Source: UBA3478 sp964217345
GTDB lineage: Bacteria > Bacteroidota > Bacteroidia > Flavobacteriales > Flavobacteriaceae
NCBI GenBank assembly: GCA_964217345.1
Contig: CAXPJI010000038.1
Span: 1-8,934 of the forward strand
Direction: 5' to 3'
DNA length: 8,934 nt
Position numbers and translations under genes: made by a program. Of this stretch, positions 1 to 6,683 are shown in pieces. A model generated the notes under the pieces. The model made no database searches and was not told the DNA's origin. It worked only from the letters and a program-made list of their open reading frames with translations. Positions within the stretch are counted from its first letter, which is position 1; the number at the start of each line of letters is the position of its first letter.

Positions 1-969
1 ATTCCAGTATTCTGCGACTCAGCCTTTGTGATTTTATCCTCTTTAAACAAGCGTTTATCTCAGAAGTCAGGTATTCCACTCTTAGCGCTTACCATTGCGC
101 TTTCAACCGGTCTATTTGCTACTCATGTGCTGATACCACCCACTCCTGGGCCTCTTGCAGCGGCAGCAAACCTAGAACTAAATGATTTAGGGCTGCTGAT
201 TATCATGGGAGGTTCTGTAGCGTTTCTATTAATGCTCGTTGGAGCTGCCTTTGCACAGCGGGTTTCAAAACGAGTTTCGCTTGAGATACAACTACCCGAA
301 ACCGAAGAAGAGAACGTAGCGGAATTACCCTCGTTAAAGTTGGCGATTGCGCCGATTTTCATTCCGCTATTACTCATAGGGCTTAGTAGTTTTTCAAATC
401 ACTTCAAGATCGATCCTACCCTGGCCCTTGGAGTAGGCATGGTACTTTCGTTTCGGCTAGGTCGATTTACAAAGACCAAATTTTTCTTAAGTGAAGTAGT
501 TAATAAAGGAATACAAACGGCTGCTCCCATTTTATTGATCACCGCCATGGGCGGCACTTTGGGACTAGTGATTAGTAAACTTCCTGTGGCTGAATTTGTA
601 GCCGAGCATCTATTGTATCCTGAGTTGGGACTCCTTATTCCCTTCTTGATCGCAGCATTGCTGAAAAGCGCTCAAGGCTCATCGACTGTTGCCATTATTA
701 CTGCTTCGGCCATGGTGTTCCCTATGCTTGCGACCTTGGGGCTAGATTCTGATTTAGGCAAGACTTGGGTGGTGATCGCCGTTGGAATTGGCTCAATGAC
801 CGTGTCACACGCGAATGATTCTTATTTCTGGATTGTATCTCAGTTCGGAAACCTAAACATAAAAGAAGCCTACCGTTACCATACCTTTGCCACACTACTA
901 CAAGGAATTGCAGGCCTCGTTATAGTGATTGCCGGATATTTTATCTCTTCAACCCTTAATCTATTATAG
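1..969 (+). CDS. GntP-family permease (gluconate:H+ symporter family), 5' end outside window
   Basis: Inner-membrane proton symporter of the GntP family, whose known members import gluconate, related sugar acids, glycerate or D-serine. The frame is open from the first base; the residues before the first possible start (IPVFCDSAF, from base 1) match the internal GntP stretch usually reading GIPxFFxxxF. The gene therefore begins upstream, and the GTG at 28 is not its start. About 322 residues are visible against roughly 440 for the family. Family marks, numbered from base 1: IPPTPGP at 45-51 (usually PPHPGP, here with Thr for His), the SAQGSSTVAII segment near 223-233, and SHANDSYFW at 269-277, close to the family's SHxNDSxFW. 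About eight or nine hydrophobic segments alternate with short loops, with a charged loop near 88-110. The TAG stop lies inside the 3' end of the convergent GH109 gene. Substrate cannot be read from sequence; the sugar-enzyme neighbours hint at a carbohydrate derivative. Family call is firm. Confidence 0.9.
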   Translation: MPVFCDSAFVILSSLNKRLSQKSGIPLLALTIALSTGLFATHVLIPPTPGPLAAAANLELNDLGLLIIMGGSVAFLLMLVGAAFAQRVSKRVSLEIQLPETEEENVAELPSLKLAIAPIFIPLLLIGLSSFSNHFKIDPTLALGVGMVLSFRLGRFTKTKFFLSEVVNKGIQTAAPILLITAMGGTLGLVISKLPVAEFVAEHLLYPELGLLIPFLIAALLKSAQGSSTVAIITASAMVFPMLATLGLDSDLGKTWVVIAVGIGSMTVSHANDSYFWIVSQFGNLNIKEAYRYHTFATLLQGIAGLVIVIAGYFISSTLNLL

Positions 970-2341
970 CCAGCGGCTGAGTGGTTTTCCAATCTCCTCT
1001 GGTGAAGTCTGCGAAATCTTGAGGCATCCCATCGCTAGCGACGGATCGTTGACTCAGTTCGGTAACACTACTCCAAAGAGCTCCTTCATAAACGTTTTGA
1101 TCTAGCGGTAATCCTTTCTGAAGACATTCGACGATTCGATACATCATGATGCCATCCATTCCTCCATGTCCGCTACCCGCTGCTGCTGAATTTAAACGTT
1201 TGTATAAGGGATGGTCATACTTCTCATATAATTTCTGCAACTGCTCTCCTTGAATCCAGCGGTGGTGGTCTTCACTTAAACCTTCAAAGCCCCCATCAAA
1301 GGCTGCTCTTGTCGGGAATCCCGCCAAAATACCCTTAGTACCTTGAATCAAATTGTGTCGCGTATACGGTCTTGGTGAGGTCTCATCCCATTGAATCATA
1401 ATCGTGCGTCCGAGGTGGGTCTTAATCAGCGAAGTGTTTAGATCACCCCCTTTAAAATCAAGAGCATTCCATTTGTGGTCTGCGGGATAATTTTTCTCGG
1501 CATACAGCTCACGACCTCTAGCCGGTGTTGAAAAAGAAGTCAATCGCTTGAATTGATCCTCTCCTCTACCCAAATTCATGTATTGCGCCACTGGCCCTAA
1601 GCCGTGTGTCGGATACAAATTCCCATTTCGATGCGCGTAGTGATAGGTTCGCCAAGAACCCGTTCCACGTTCAACCTCGTCCATCTGCCAACGGAGCTCA
1701 TGAATGTAGGCAGCTTCTGCATGAAGCAATTCCCCAATCGCACCTTGGCGACACATATTTAAAAACATTAATTCGTCGCGAGAGTAATTTACATTCTCCA
1801 TCATCATGCAGTGTTTACCCGTCTTTTCGGAGGTATTCACCACATCCCACAACTCTTCGATCGTCAGTGCCATAGGCACCTCAACAAAGGCATGCGCTCC
1901 CATTTTCATACTTTCAATACACATGGGAGCATGATTCGTCCAATTCGTTGAAATAAAGACCACATCAGGTCGCACCTCTTCGAGCATTTGCAACCAAACC
2001 TCCTCACTACCCGAATAGCTCTTTACTGAAGTCGTATCTCGATTGCTTTTACTTAAGATCTCTAAACTCTTCTCAATATTATCTTCGTATAAATCAGATA
2101 ATGCCACCACCTCGGTTCCTTCAAGAGTAGCAAAGAAATCAAGATGACCTTTTCCGCGATAACCTAGGCCTATAAATGCCGCTCGAACCTTTTCAATGGG
2201 CTCGGCTGCAAAATCACCCATATATTTTTGATCGCTAGGCCTTTCGGTTAAACTACCTAAGGCTCCGGTACAAGAAACAGAAAGCGCACCTACAGAGGCG
2301 GCGCTCAAACTACTAGTTTGCAGAAAAGATCTTCGATTCAT
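956..2341 (-). CDS. Tat-exported GH109-type glycosidase (Gfo/Idh/MocA fold, probable alpha-N-acetylgalactosaminidase)
   Basis: 461-residue protein of the Gfo/Idh/MocA fold, most like glycoside hydrolase family 109, whose founding member removes terminal alpha-GalNAc with a tightly bound NAD+ through a redox-elimination route. The N-terminus carries a twin-arginine signal (NRRSFLQ at 2-8, then a small-residue hydrophobic stretch to about 24), so it is expected to fold in the cytoplasm with cofactor and be exported. There is a Cys at 24, but its context (LSVSC) is a poor lipobox. The Rossmann NAD motif is IGLGYRGKGH at 57-66. GH109-like stretches follow: EVPMALT (154-160), NYSRDE (185-190), THGLGPVAQYMN (245-256), TSPRPYTR (321-328) and GHGGMDG (391-397). 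From memory of the Elizabethkingia enzyme, E154, Y186, H246 and Y326 fall where its substrate-contacting Glu, Tyr, His and Tyr lie. The length is normal for GH109. It diverges from the kinase gene and overlaps the permease by 14 bases. A plain oxidoreductase is the alternative. Confidence 0.86.
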   Translation of the reverse strand: MNRRSFLQTSSLSAASVGALSVSCTGALGSLTERPSDQKYMGDFAAEPIEKVRAAFIGLGYRGKGHLDFFATLEGTEVVALSDLYEDNIEKSLEILSKSNRDTTSVKSYSGSEEVWLQMLEEVRPDVVFISTNWTNHAPMCIESMKMGAHAFVEVPMALTIEELWDVVNTSEKTGKHCMMMENVNYSRDELMFLNMCRQGAIGELLHAEAAYIHELRWQMDEVERGTGSWRTYHYAHRNGNLYPTHGLGPVAQYMNLGRGEDQFKRLTSFSTPARGRELYAEKNYPADHKWNALDFKGGDLNTSLIKTHLGRTIMIQWDETSPRPYTRHNLIQGTKGILAGFPTRAAFDGGFEGLSEDHHRWIQGEQLQKLYEKYDHPLYKRLNSAAAGSGHGGMDGIMMYRIVECLQKGLPLDQNVYEGALWSSVTELSQRSVASDGMPQDFADFTRGDWKTTQPLAIID

Positions 2342-2406
2342 TATGGATTGGTTTTAGAGAGGATAAAAGATAGAAAAGTTCAGGCAGATTCTGCTATTTT
2401 TAGGAT
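2342..2406. promoter_or_regulatory. Divergent 65-base intergenic region with a short palindrome
   Basis: This gap must hold the start signals for the GH109 gene (leftward) and the kinase gene (rightward). Leftward, TATCTTTT (plus-strand 2365-2372) matches the Bacteroidota -7 element TAnnTTTG at all but the last base and ends 23 bases before the start codon. Rightward, TATTTTTA at 2395-2402 is also one base off, but lies only four bases from the kinase ATG, so a transcript from it would be nearly leaderless. No convincing TTG at -33 accompanies either. An 11-base perfect palindrome, GCAGATTCTGC (2384-2394), lies between them and could be a shared regulator site, though its short arms could arise by chance. 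No Shine-Dalgarno sequence is seen for either gene. Confidence 0.3.
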
Positions 2407-3459
2407 ATGATTCGCGTTAAAGCTCCCGCCAGAATTTGTTTGTTTGGCGACCATCAAGACTATCTCAACCTCCCAGTAATTGCAGCGAGCATCGATCGAT
2501 ATATTTATATCGAAGCCCAACCAAACAGACAAGAAGTTTTAAACTTTAACCTCAGCGATCTCAAAATAACCAGACAAATTGATCTAATACCTACTCAGGT
2601 CGAAAAAGGAGATTATCTCTGTTCAACTCTCTCTGTCTTACACGTGAACCATATCACTTTAGGCTCAGGTTACGACATTAAAATTCACTCTGAAATCCCA
2701 GTGAATGCAGGCGTATCGAGCTCTTCAGCGTTGATTGTCGCCTTCATACGATTTATCCTTAAAGCAACAGAAACTAAGGCAAGTGATTTACAGATTGCGA
2801 ATTGGGCGCATCAGGCCGAAGTTGAATTTTTTAACGAACCGGGCGGAATCATGGATCACTACAGTAGCGCTCTCGGTGGTTTGCGACTCATCGAACCTGA
2901 AACCAGATACACTGAAGCTTTTGTAAATCCTCATAACGACTTATTACTGGCTCATTCAGGACTGCCTAAATCAACGCTCGGAGTATTGGGAAAAGCCAAA
3001 GAGTATGCCCTCGAAGCTGTCGCAACGGTAAAGCAATACGAGCCTCAATTTTCATTAAAACTAGCCGAGGCAGAAGACATACAACGGCTAGGCAGTAAAC
3101 TGTCTGCACAACTATTTCCCTATTTCGAGGCAGCGATAGAAAATCATCTCCTTACCAAAGAAGCGATCCGCATTTATCAACAAGCGACAAGCAACGAATT
3201 AACCCTAACCCATCTCGAACAGTTAATAGAAAGACATCAATACTACTTAGACACCGCGATTAAAAACACCCCAGAACTAATGCGCATTCAAATGAATGAA
3301 GCGAAAAATGCAGGGGCAAAGGCGGTAAAAGTAATGGGGTCTGGCGGAGGCGGATGCTTTATCATCCTTGCCCCGAAAGAAAGTCATCCTCAGATCACAA
3401 GGGCAGTACTACAACAGAAGGCAAAATTCGTAGAACCTATTAAAATCACGAGTCATTGA
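2407..3459 (+). CDS. GHMP-family sugar kinase, galactokinase-like (anomeric kinase)
   Basis: 350-residue cytoplasmic kinase of the GHMP superfamily, expected to transfer phosphate from ATP to a small substrate, here probably the C1 hydroxyl of a sugar. Motif 1 is KAPARICLFGDHQDY at 5-19; GDHQDY resembles the galactokinase sugar-binding GEHTDY, with Asp for Glu and Gln for Thr. Motif 2, the phosphate loop, is PVNAGVSSSSAL at 98-109. PGGIMDHY at 145-152 supplies the candidate catalytic base D150. Motif 3, VMGSGGGGCFIIL at 309-321, closes the ATP site. The ATG at 2407 is secure because motif 1 begins five residues later, as in relatives. Its TGA overlaps the TTG start of the downstream nucleotidyltransferase, and such a pair normally makes sugar-1-phosphate and then nucleotide-sugar. 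Possible substrates are GalNAc, galactose or another hexose; a mevalonate-kinase role is less likely given the partner. Family is sure, substrate is not. Confidence 0.88.
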   Translation: MIRVKAPARICLFGDHQDYLNLPVIAASIDRYIYIEAQPNRQEVLNFNLSDLKITRQIDLIPTQVEKGDYLCSTLSVLHVNHITLGSGYDIKIHSEIPVNAGVSSSSALIVAFIRFILKATETKASDLQIANWAHQAEVEFFNEPGGIMDHYSSALGGLRLIEPETRYTEAFVNPHNDLLLAHSGLPKSTLGVLGKAKEYALEAVATVKQYEPQFSLKLAEAEDIQRLGSKLSAQLFPYFEAAIENHLLTKEAIRIYQQATSNELTLTHLEQLIERHQYYLDTAIKNTPELMRIQMNEAKNAGAKAVKVMGSGGGGCFIILAPKESHPQITRAVLQQKAKFVEPIKITSH

Positions 3460-4265
3460 GACCACTAGTTATCCTTGCCGGTGGGCGTTCTTCGAGAATG
3501 AAGAAGAGCCTAGACAAAGTCAATCTCTCAGAGGCTAGTAAAAAACAGGCACTAGAAAGACACAAATCTCTGATCGAACTAGGGAGTTCAAAAACTCCCC
3601 TTCTAAGCCTCCTTTGCACCGAGGCGATCGCTGCAGGTGTTCAGCAGATTATCGTGGTCACAAGCGCTGATCATCAAAATTTTCTACTCTGGAGAGAAAG
3701 CTTTGAAAATGCATATCCGACAGTAACCATCGATTTTGCCATCCAACCAGAGCCTTTAGGAACGGCAGATGCGGTTCATCAAGCCGTAGAGCAGTTTCCT
3801 ATGCTTCAAAAGAGTTCCTTTATCATCGCTAATGGGGATAACCTTTACAGTCAAAATGCCTTTAAAAAAGCAATAACGCACCAAGAAACCCCTCATGCAA
3901 TCATATCCTATGAGGCGAAGCACCTCGGGTTTGATGAGTCACGGATAGCCGCCTTCGCTCTTATTCAAGTAGACGATAATAATTTTGTTGAAGGCATTAT
4001 CGAAAAACCTCCGATTGATACACACAAAGATTTCTATGACAAGGAGGGGCACATACGAGTAAGTATGAATCTTAACTTGGTTGAAGGAGACTCCTTCTAT
4101 AAGGCACTACAGGCTTGCCCTGTGCATCCGACCCGGGGAGAAAAAGAATTACCAGAGGCGATTAGAATCGCTATAAAAGAGCATCCAAAAAGCGTCTATT
4201 GTCACCTAGTCTTTGAGCCACTTCCAGATTTAACCTCCGCACAAGACCTTCAACAATTCTCTTAA
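3456..4265 (+). CDS. Sugar-1-phosphate nucleotidyltransferase (NTP_transferase family)
   Basis: 269-residue cytoplasmic enzyme of the nucleotidyltransferase family with a Rossmann-like core, expected to join a nucleoside triphosphate and a sugar-1-phosphate, giving nucleotide-sugar and pyrophosphate. Landmarks: LAGGRSSRM at 7-15 (usual LAGGxGTRL), HKSLIELG at 36-43 in place of the usual PKPLLPVG, EPLGTADAV at 99-107, the metal-binding NGDN at 126-129 with D128, EKP at 183-185, and SMNLNLVEG at 203-211 where relatives have the sugar-binding NxG stretch. About 20 lysine-rich residues separate the first two motifs, more than usual. The start is TTG at 3456: the frame is closed by TAA at 3441, no ATG or GTG lies between, and the next ATG (3498) would delete the nucleotide-binding loop. 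The TTG overlaps the kinase stop, so translation is probably coupled and the two enzymes act in sequence. Which NTP and which sugar are used cannot be told. Confidence 0.85.
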   Translation: MRPLVILAGGRSSRMKKSLDKVNLSEASKKQALERHKSLIELGSSKTPLLSLLCTEAIAAGVQQIIVVTSADHQNFLLWRESFENAYPTVTIDFAIQPEPLGTADAVHQAVEQFPMLQKSSFIIANGDNLYSQNAFKKAITHQETPHAIISYEAKHLGFDESRIAAFALIQVDDNNFVEGIIEKPPIDTHKDFYDKEGHIRVSMNLNLVEGDSFYKALQACPVHPTRGEKELPEAIRIAIKEHPKSVYCHLVFEPLPDLTSAQDLQQFS

Positions 4266-4293
4266 ATATGGGTTAAAACGAAGTTAGATTTCT

Positions 4294-4318
4294 AAATTAA
4301 TAGTATTACTATTATTTT
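4294..4318. promoter_or_regulatory. AT-rich palindrome, candidate TetR operator
   Basis: The core TAATAGTATTACTATTA (4298-4314) has perfect 8-base arms around one central T. After one mismatched pair (T4297/T4315) three more A:T pairs extend it to 4294-4318, giving 12-base arms with a single mismatch. It overlaps the -7 promoter element at 4313-4320 and lies 20 bases before the TetR start codon, the usual place for the operator of an autoregulating TetR repressor. The stem has only one G:C pair and is followed by a T run, so weak terminator activity for the upstream nucleotidyltransferase is possible, but with so little stem stability an operator is the better reading. Binding is inferred. 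Confidence 0.55.
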
Positions 4319-4320
4319 TG
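4313..4320 (+). promoter_or_regulatory. Bacteroidota-type -7 promoter element for the TetR-efflux operon
   Basis: TATTTTTG matches the Bacteroidota -7 consensus TAnnTTTG exactly and would start transcription roughly five to seven bases downstream, near 4325-4327. That leaves a leader of about a dozen bases before the ATG at 4339. No clear TTG is found 17-23 bases upstream, so the -33 part is weak, as might be expected of a regulated promoter. The element also decides the start codon, since the alternative TTG at 4318 lies inside it. Confidence 0.5.
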
Positions 4321-4338
4321 CACAGTAAATTATTAATT

Positions 4339-5007
4339 ATGGATCGTTTACTTGCAAATCTTCGAATCAATATTCCGTCTTCTGTTTATATCAAAGACCC
4401 TGAATCTTCTGATTTAGGTAAGCGAATCATTGAGCACAGCATTTGCCTCATTGATGAAATTGGTATCGAGGCCTTCACTTTTAAAAAATTAGGAGATGCT
4501 ATTGGCTCTAACGAAAGTTCGATTTATCGATACTTCGAGAACAAACACAAACTACTCATGTATCTGTGTTCTTGGTACTGGGGATGGCTAGAATACCAAG
4601 TGGTGATCGGGAGTTTTAGTCTAAAAGACCCATTAGCAAAATTAGAGTGTGCTATTGAAATAATCAGTCGTGAGGTCGTAGAGGATTCCAATTTCACATT
4701 CGTTGATGAGCCTGCTCTTAACCGGATCATGATTAATGAAAACTCCAAATCATTTCTAACTAAGCAAGTAGACCTTGAAAATAAAGAAGGTAGTTTCGAA
4801 AGTTACAAACGACTGGTTTCAAGAATTTGGGAGATGATTGAAGCGGTAGCGCCAGGTTATAAACACCCAAAAACATTAGCGAGTACCATTGTTGAGACTG
4901 CGCTTTATCAGCATTTCTTGAGAGAACACTTTAAAAACGTTACCGATACGGGAGCAGAAGGTCCAAAAGACTTTTTGATTGACCTGGTTAAAAAGACATT
5001 ACTATGA
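4339..5007 (+). CDS. TetR/AcrR-family transcriptional regulator
   Basis: 222-residue DNA-binding repressor, probably a homodimer, that likely controls the efflux operon it heads. Near the N-terminus is the TetR helix-turn-helix: GKRIIEHSICLIDEIGIEAF at about 27-46, then FTFKKLGDAIGSNESSIYRY at 46-65 and FENKHKLL at 66-73; the SSIYRYFENK stretch is diagnostic. The remaining 150 residues form the variable, mostly helical ligand-binding part, rich in Trp and Tyr near 79-88 (WYWGWLEY), which suggests a hydrophobic effector pocket. I chose ATG 4339 over the in-frame TTG at 4318 because the latter lies within the predicted -7 element; the TTG form would add seven residues and leave the HTH unchanged. 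The stop overlaps the ABC gene start as ATGA, so regulator and exporter are almost certainly co-transcribed and coupled. The palindrome upstream points to autorepression. The ligand is unknown. Confidence 0.88.
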   Translation: MDRLLANLRINIPSSVYIKDPESSDLGKRIIEHSICLIDEIGIEAFTFKKLGDAIGSNESSIYRYFENKHKLLMYLCSWYWGWLEYQVVIGSFSLKDPLAKLECAIEIISREVVEDSNFTFVDEPALNRIMINENSKSFLTKQVDLENKEGSFESYKRLVSRIWEMIEAVAPGYKHPKTLASTIVETALYQHFLREHFKNVTDTGAEGPKDFLIDLVKKTLL

Positions 5008-6683
5008 ATATAGATACTAAAGCTACATGGCAGCGCTTTTTTAGACTCTTTCAACTCGAGCAAAAAGATATTTATCAGGTCTTTTATTACGCCATTTTCG
5101 CAGGGCTGGTTTCGCTTTCACTTCCCCTTGGGGTGCAGGCGATTATCAATCTCATTCAAGGAGCTCAAATATCGAGCTCTTGGATCATTTTGGTGATTCT
5201 AGTAACTATTGGGGTATCCTTTGCGGGAGCCTTACAAATCATGCAGATGCGAATTATTGAAACCTTACAGCAGCGTATTTTCACTCGATCGAGCTTTGAA
5301 CTTAGCTATCGTTTTCCAAGGATTCGAATGAGTCAACTTCGTAATTTATATCCGCCTGAATTAGCGAATCGATTCTTCGACACCCTAACCCTTCAAAAAG
5401 GATTATCTAAGATTCTCATCGACGTACCTACCGCACTGATTCAGATTCTTTTTGCACTCGTCCTATTATCGTTCTATCACCCGTTTTTCATCTTTTTCGG
5501 GATTTTCTTACTAAGTCTCATGTTCTTCGTGTTTCGTTATACCGTTAAGCGAGGCCTTGAAACTTCGATTACCGAATCGAAATACAAGTATCGCGTCGCC
5601 CACTGGATTCAAGAAATCGCCCGATCGATTATCAGCTTCAAGTTGGCGGGTAACACCGACTTAGCCTTAACAAAAAACGATGAATTGGTCGAAGGTTACC
5701 TCGGAGCGCGTGAAGCCCATTTCAAAGTGATTAAGTTTCAATACATCAAGATGATTGCTTTCAAGGTCGCTGTAACTGCTGGCTTATTAGTGATCGGGGG
5801 GCTTCTGGTACTCAATCAGCAAATGAACATTGGGCAATTCGTCGCAGCAGAAATCGTCATTCTGCTCGTGATCGCCTCGGTTGAAAAACTCATAGTCAGC
5901 CTAGAAACGCTCTACGACATGCTGACTTCTATTGAGAAACTAGGTGAGGTTCTCGACTTTGATTTAGAATCTCAAGAAGGGAAACGCCCGAATTATCCGA
6001 CCGCATTCAAATTAGAACTCAAAGGAGTCGGGTACCATGTAAAAGATCGAGAGCGCCCTATACTAGATCAGATTGATTTGACCTTCGAGCCAGGAAAAAC
6101 CTATTTACTTAGAGGGGCTTCAGGCTCTGGTAAATCAAGTTTGTTACGGGTAATCGCGGGAGTAAGCACCCCAACCTCAGGAGCTGTTTTTGTAGATGAT
6201 CAAAATTTAAAATCGATACAACCCAACCACTACCGAACTCAATTAGGCCTGTCGCTTTCTGAGCAAACTCCATTTGAAGGGAGCCTTCGAGAAAATCTCA
6301 TTTTCGATCGAACCGACGTTACCGATAAGGACCTAATTACAGTTGCAAAAACAGTTGGTCTTGACGAATTTATTAAAGAGCTGCCTCAAGGTCTAGATTC
6401 TCAGATTCAAGCAGAGGGTAGACATATTTCTTACACCATCTCTAAAAAGATTTTACTGGCAAGGGCCATTCTAAAGCGCCCCAAGGTTTTAGTCTTAGAA
6501 GATCCATTAGATCAATTCACCAAGGATGAAACTGCTTCAATTATTGACTACCTGACTGATCCTAACCAACCTTGGACGCTAGTAGTGGTCAGTGCCAACG
6601 AATACTGGGCGAACCGATGTCACGAGCTTATTGAACTAGAAGATGGAAAAGTTAAACATACTAAATCGAACCTGTCATGCTAA
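5004..6683 (+). CDS. ABC exporter, type I secretion-like, no peptidase domain, atypical nucleotide-binding domain
   Basis: 559-residue inner-membrane half-transporter (membrane domain then ATPase domain), expected to dimerise and pass substrate to the HlyD adaptor. Residues 1-20 are a short cytosolic lead with no C39 peptidase domain. Six hydrophobic segments lie near 25-48, 58-80, 141-158, 160-178, 250-271 and 278-298. The ATPase domain spans about 335-555. Walker A is perfect (GASGSGKSS, 371-379), and Y344 suits the A-loop. The other motifs depart from consensus: the Q-loop region reads LSEQTPF (418-424) with Ser at the expected Gln; the LSGGQ position reads ISYTI (475-479); Walker B ends VLED (497-500), with Glu for the Asp and Asp for the catalytic Glu; and the H-loop position reads SAN (530-532), without His. 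LLARAIL (484-490) after the signature keeps the alignment certain. The frame is intact, so this looks like a divergent subfamily rather than decay. It overlaps the regulator by 4 bases and HlyD by 7. Confidence 0.88.
   Translation: MNIDTKATWQRFFRLFQLEQKDIYQVFYYAIFAGLVSLSLPLGVQAIINLIQGAQISSSWIILVILVTIGVSFAGALQIMQMRIIETLQQRIFTRSSFELSYRFPRIRMSQLRNLYPPELANRFFDTLTLQKGLSKILIDVPTALIQILFALVLLSFYHPFFIFFGIFLLSLMFFVFRYTVKRGLETSITESKYKYRVAHWIQEIARSIISFKLAGNTDLALTKNDELVEGYLGAREAHFKVIKFQYIKMIAFKVAVTAGLLVIGGLLVLNQQMNIGQFVAAEIVILLVIASVEKLIVSLETLYDMLTSIEKLGEVLDFDLESQEGKRPNYPTAFKLELKGVGYHVKDRERPILDQIDLTFEPGKTYLLRGASGSGKSSLLRVIAGVSTPTSGAVFVDDQNLKSIQPNHYRTQLGLSLSEQTPFEGSLRENLIFDRTDVTDKDLITVAKTVGLDEFIKELPQGLDSQIQAEGRHISYTISKKILLARAILKRPKVLVLEDPLDQFTKDETASIIDYLTDPNQPWTLVVVSANEYWANRCHELIELEDGKVKHTKSNLSC

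Noticed and set aside
28..30. GTG as start codon of the permease, which would make a complete 313-residue gene
   Set aside because: The upstream in-frame residues from base 1 match internal GntP sequence and the product would be about 130 residues short; the gene is cut by the window edge.
123..377. 84-codon open frame on the minus strand within the permease gene
   Set aside because: Ser- and Ala-rich antisense shadow of membrane-protein codons, with no family resemblance.
1606..1875. 89-codon open frame on the plus strand opposite the GH109 gene
   Set aside because: It is antisense to a well-supported coding region, its composition is unlike a real protein, and no start signals are seen.
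2735..2926. 63-codon plus-strand frame inside the kinase gene
   Set aside because: Out-of-frame overlap with a conserved kinase core; no independent support.
3624..3631. GCGATCGC octamer, resembling the cyanobacterial HIP1 repeat
   Set aside because: I noticed only this copy and it lies in coding sequence; the genes are not cyanobacterial in character.
4266..4320. Intrinsic terminator after the nucleotidyltransferase
   Set aside because: The only hairpin has a single G:C pair, too weak for a convincing terminator; it is better explained as an operator.
4318..4338. TTG start giving a seven-residue longer TetR regulator
   Set aside because: This TTG lies inside the perfect -7 element and upstream of the expected transcript start; ATG 4339 fits better.
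4524..4748. 74-codon minus-strand frame within the TetR gene
   Set aside because: Antisense shadow with no recognisable domain or promoter.
5161..5179. Two GAGCTC sites 7 bases apart forming an inverted repeat
   Set aside because: Six-base arms inside conserved coding sequence of the ABC gene; a chance product of Glu-Leu and Ser-Ser codons.
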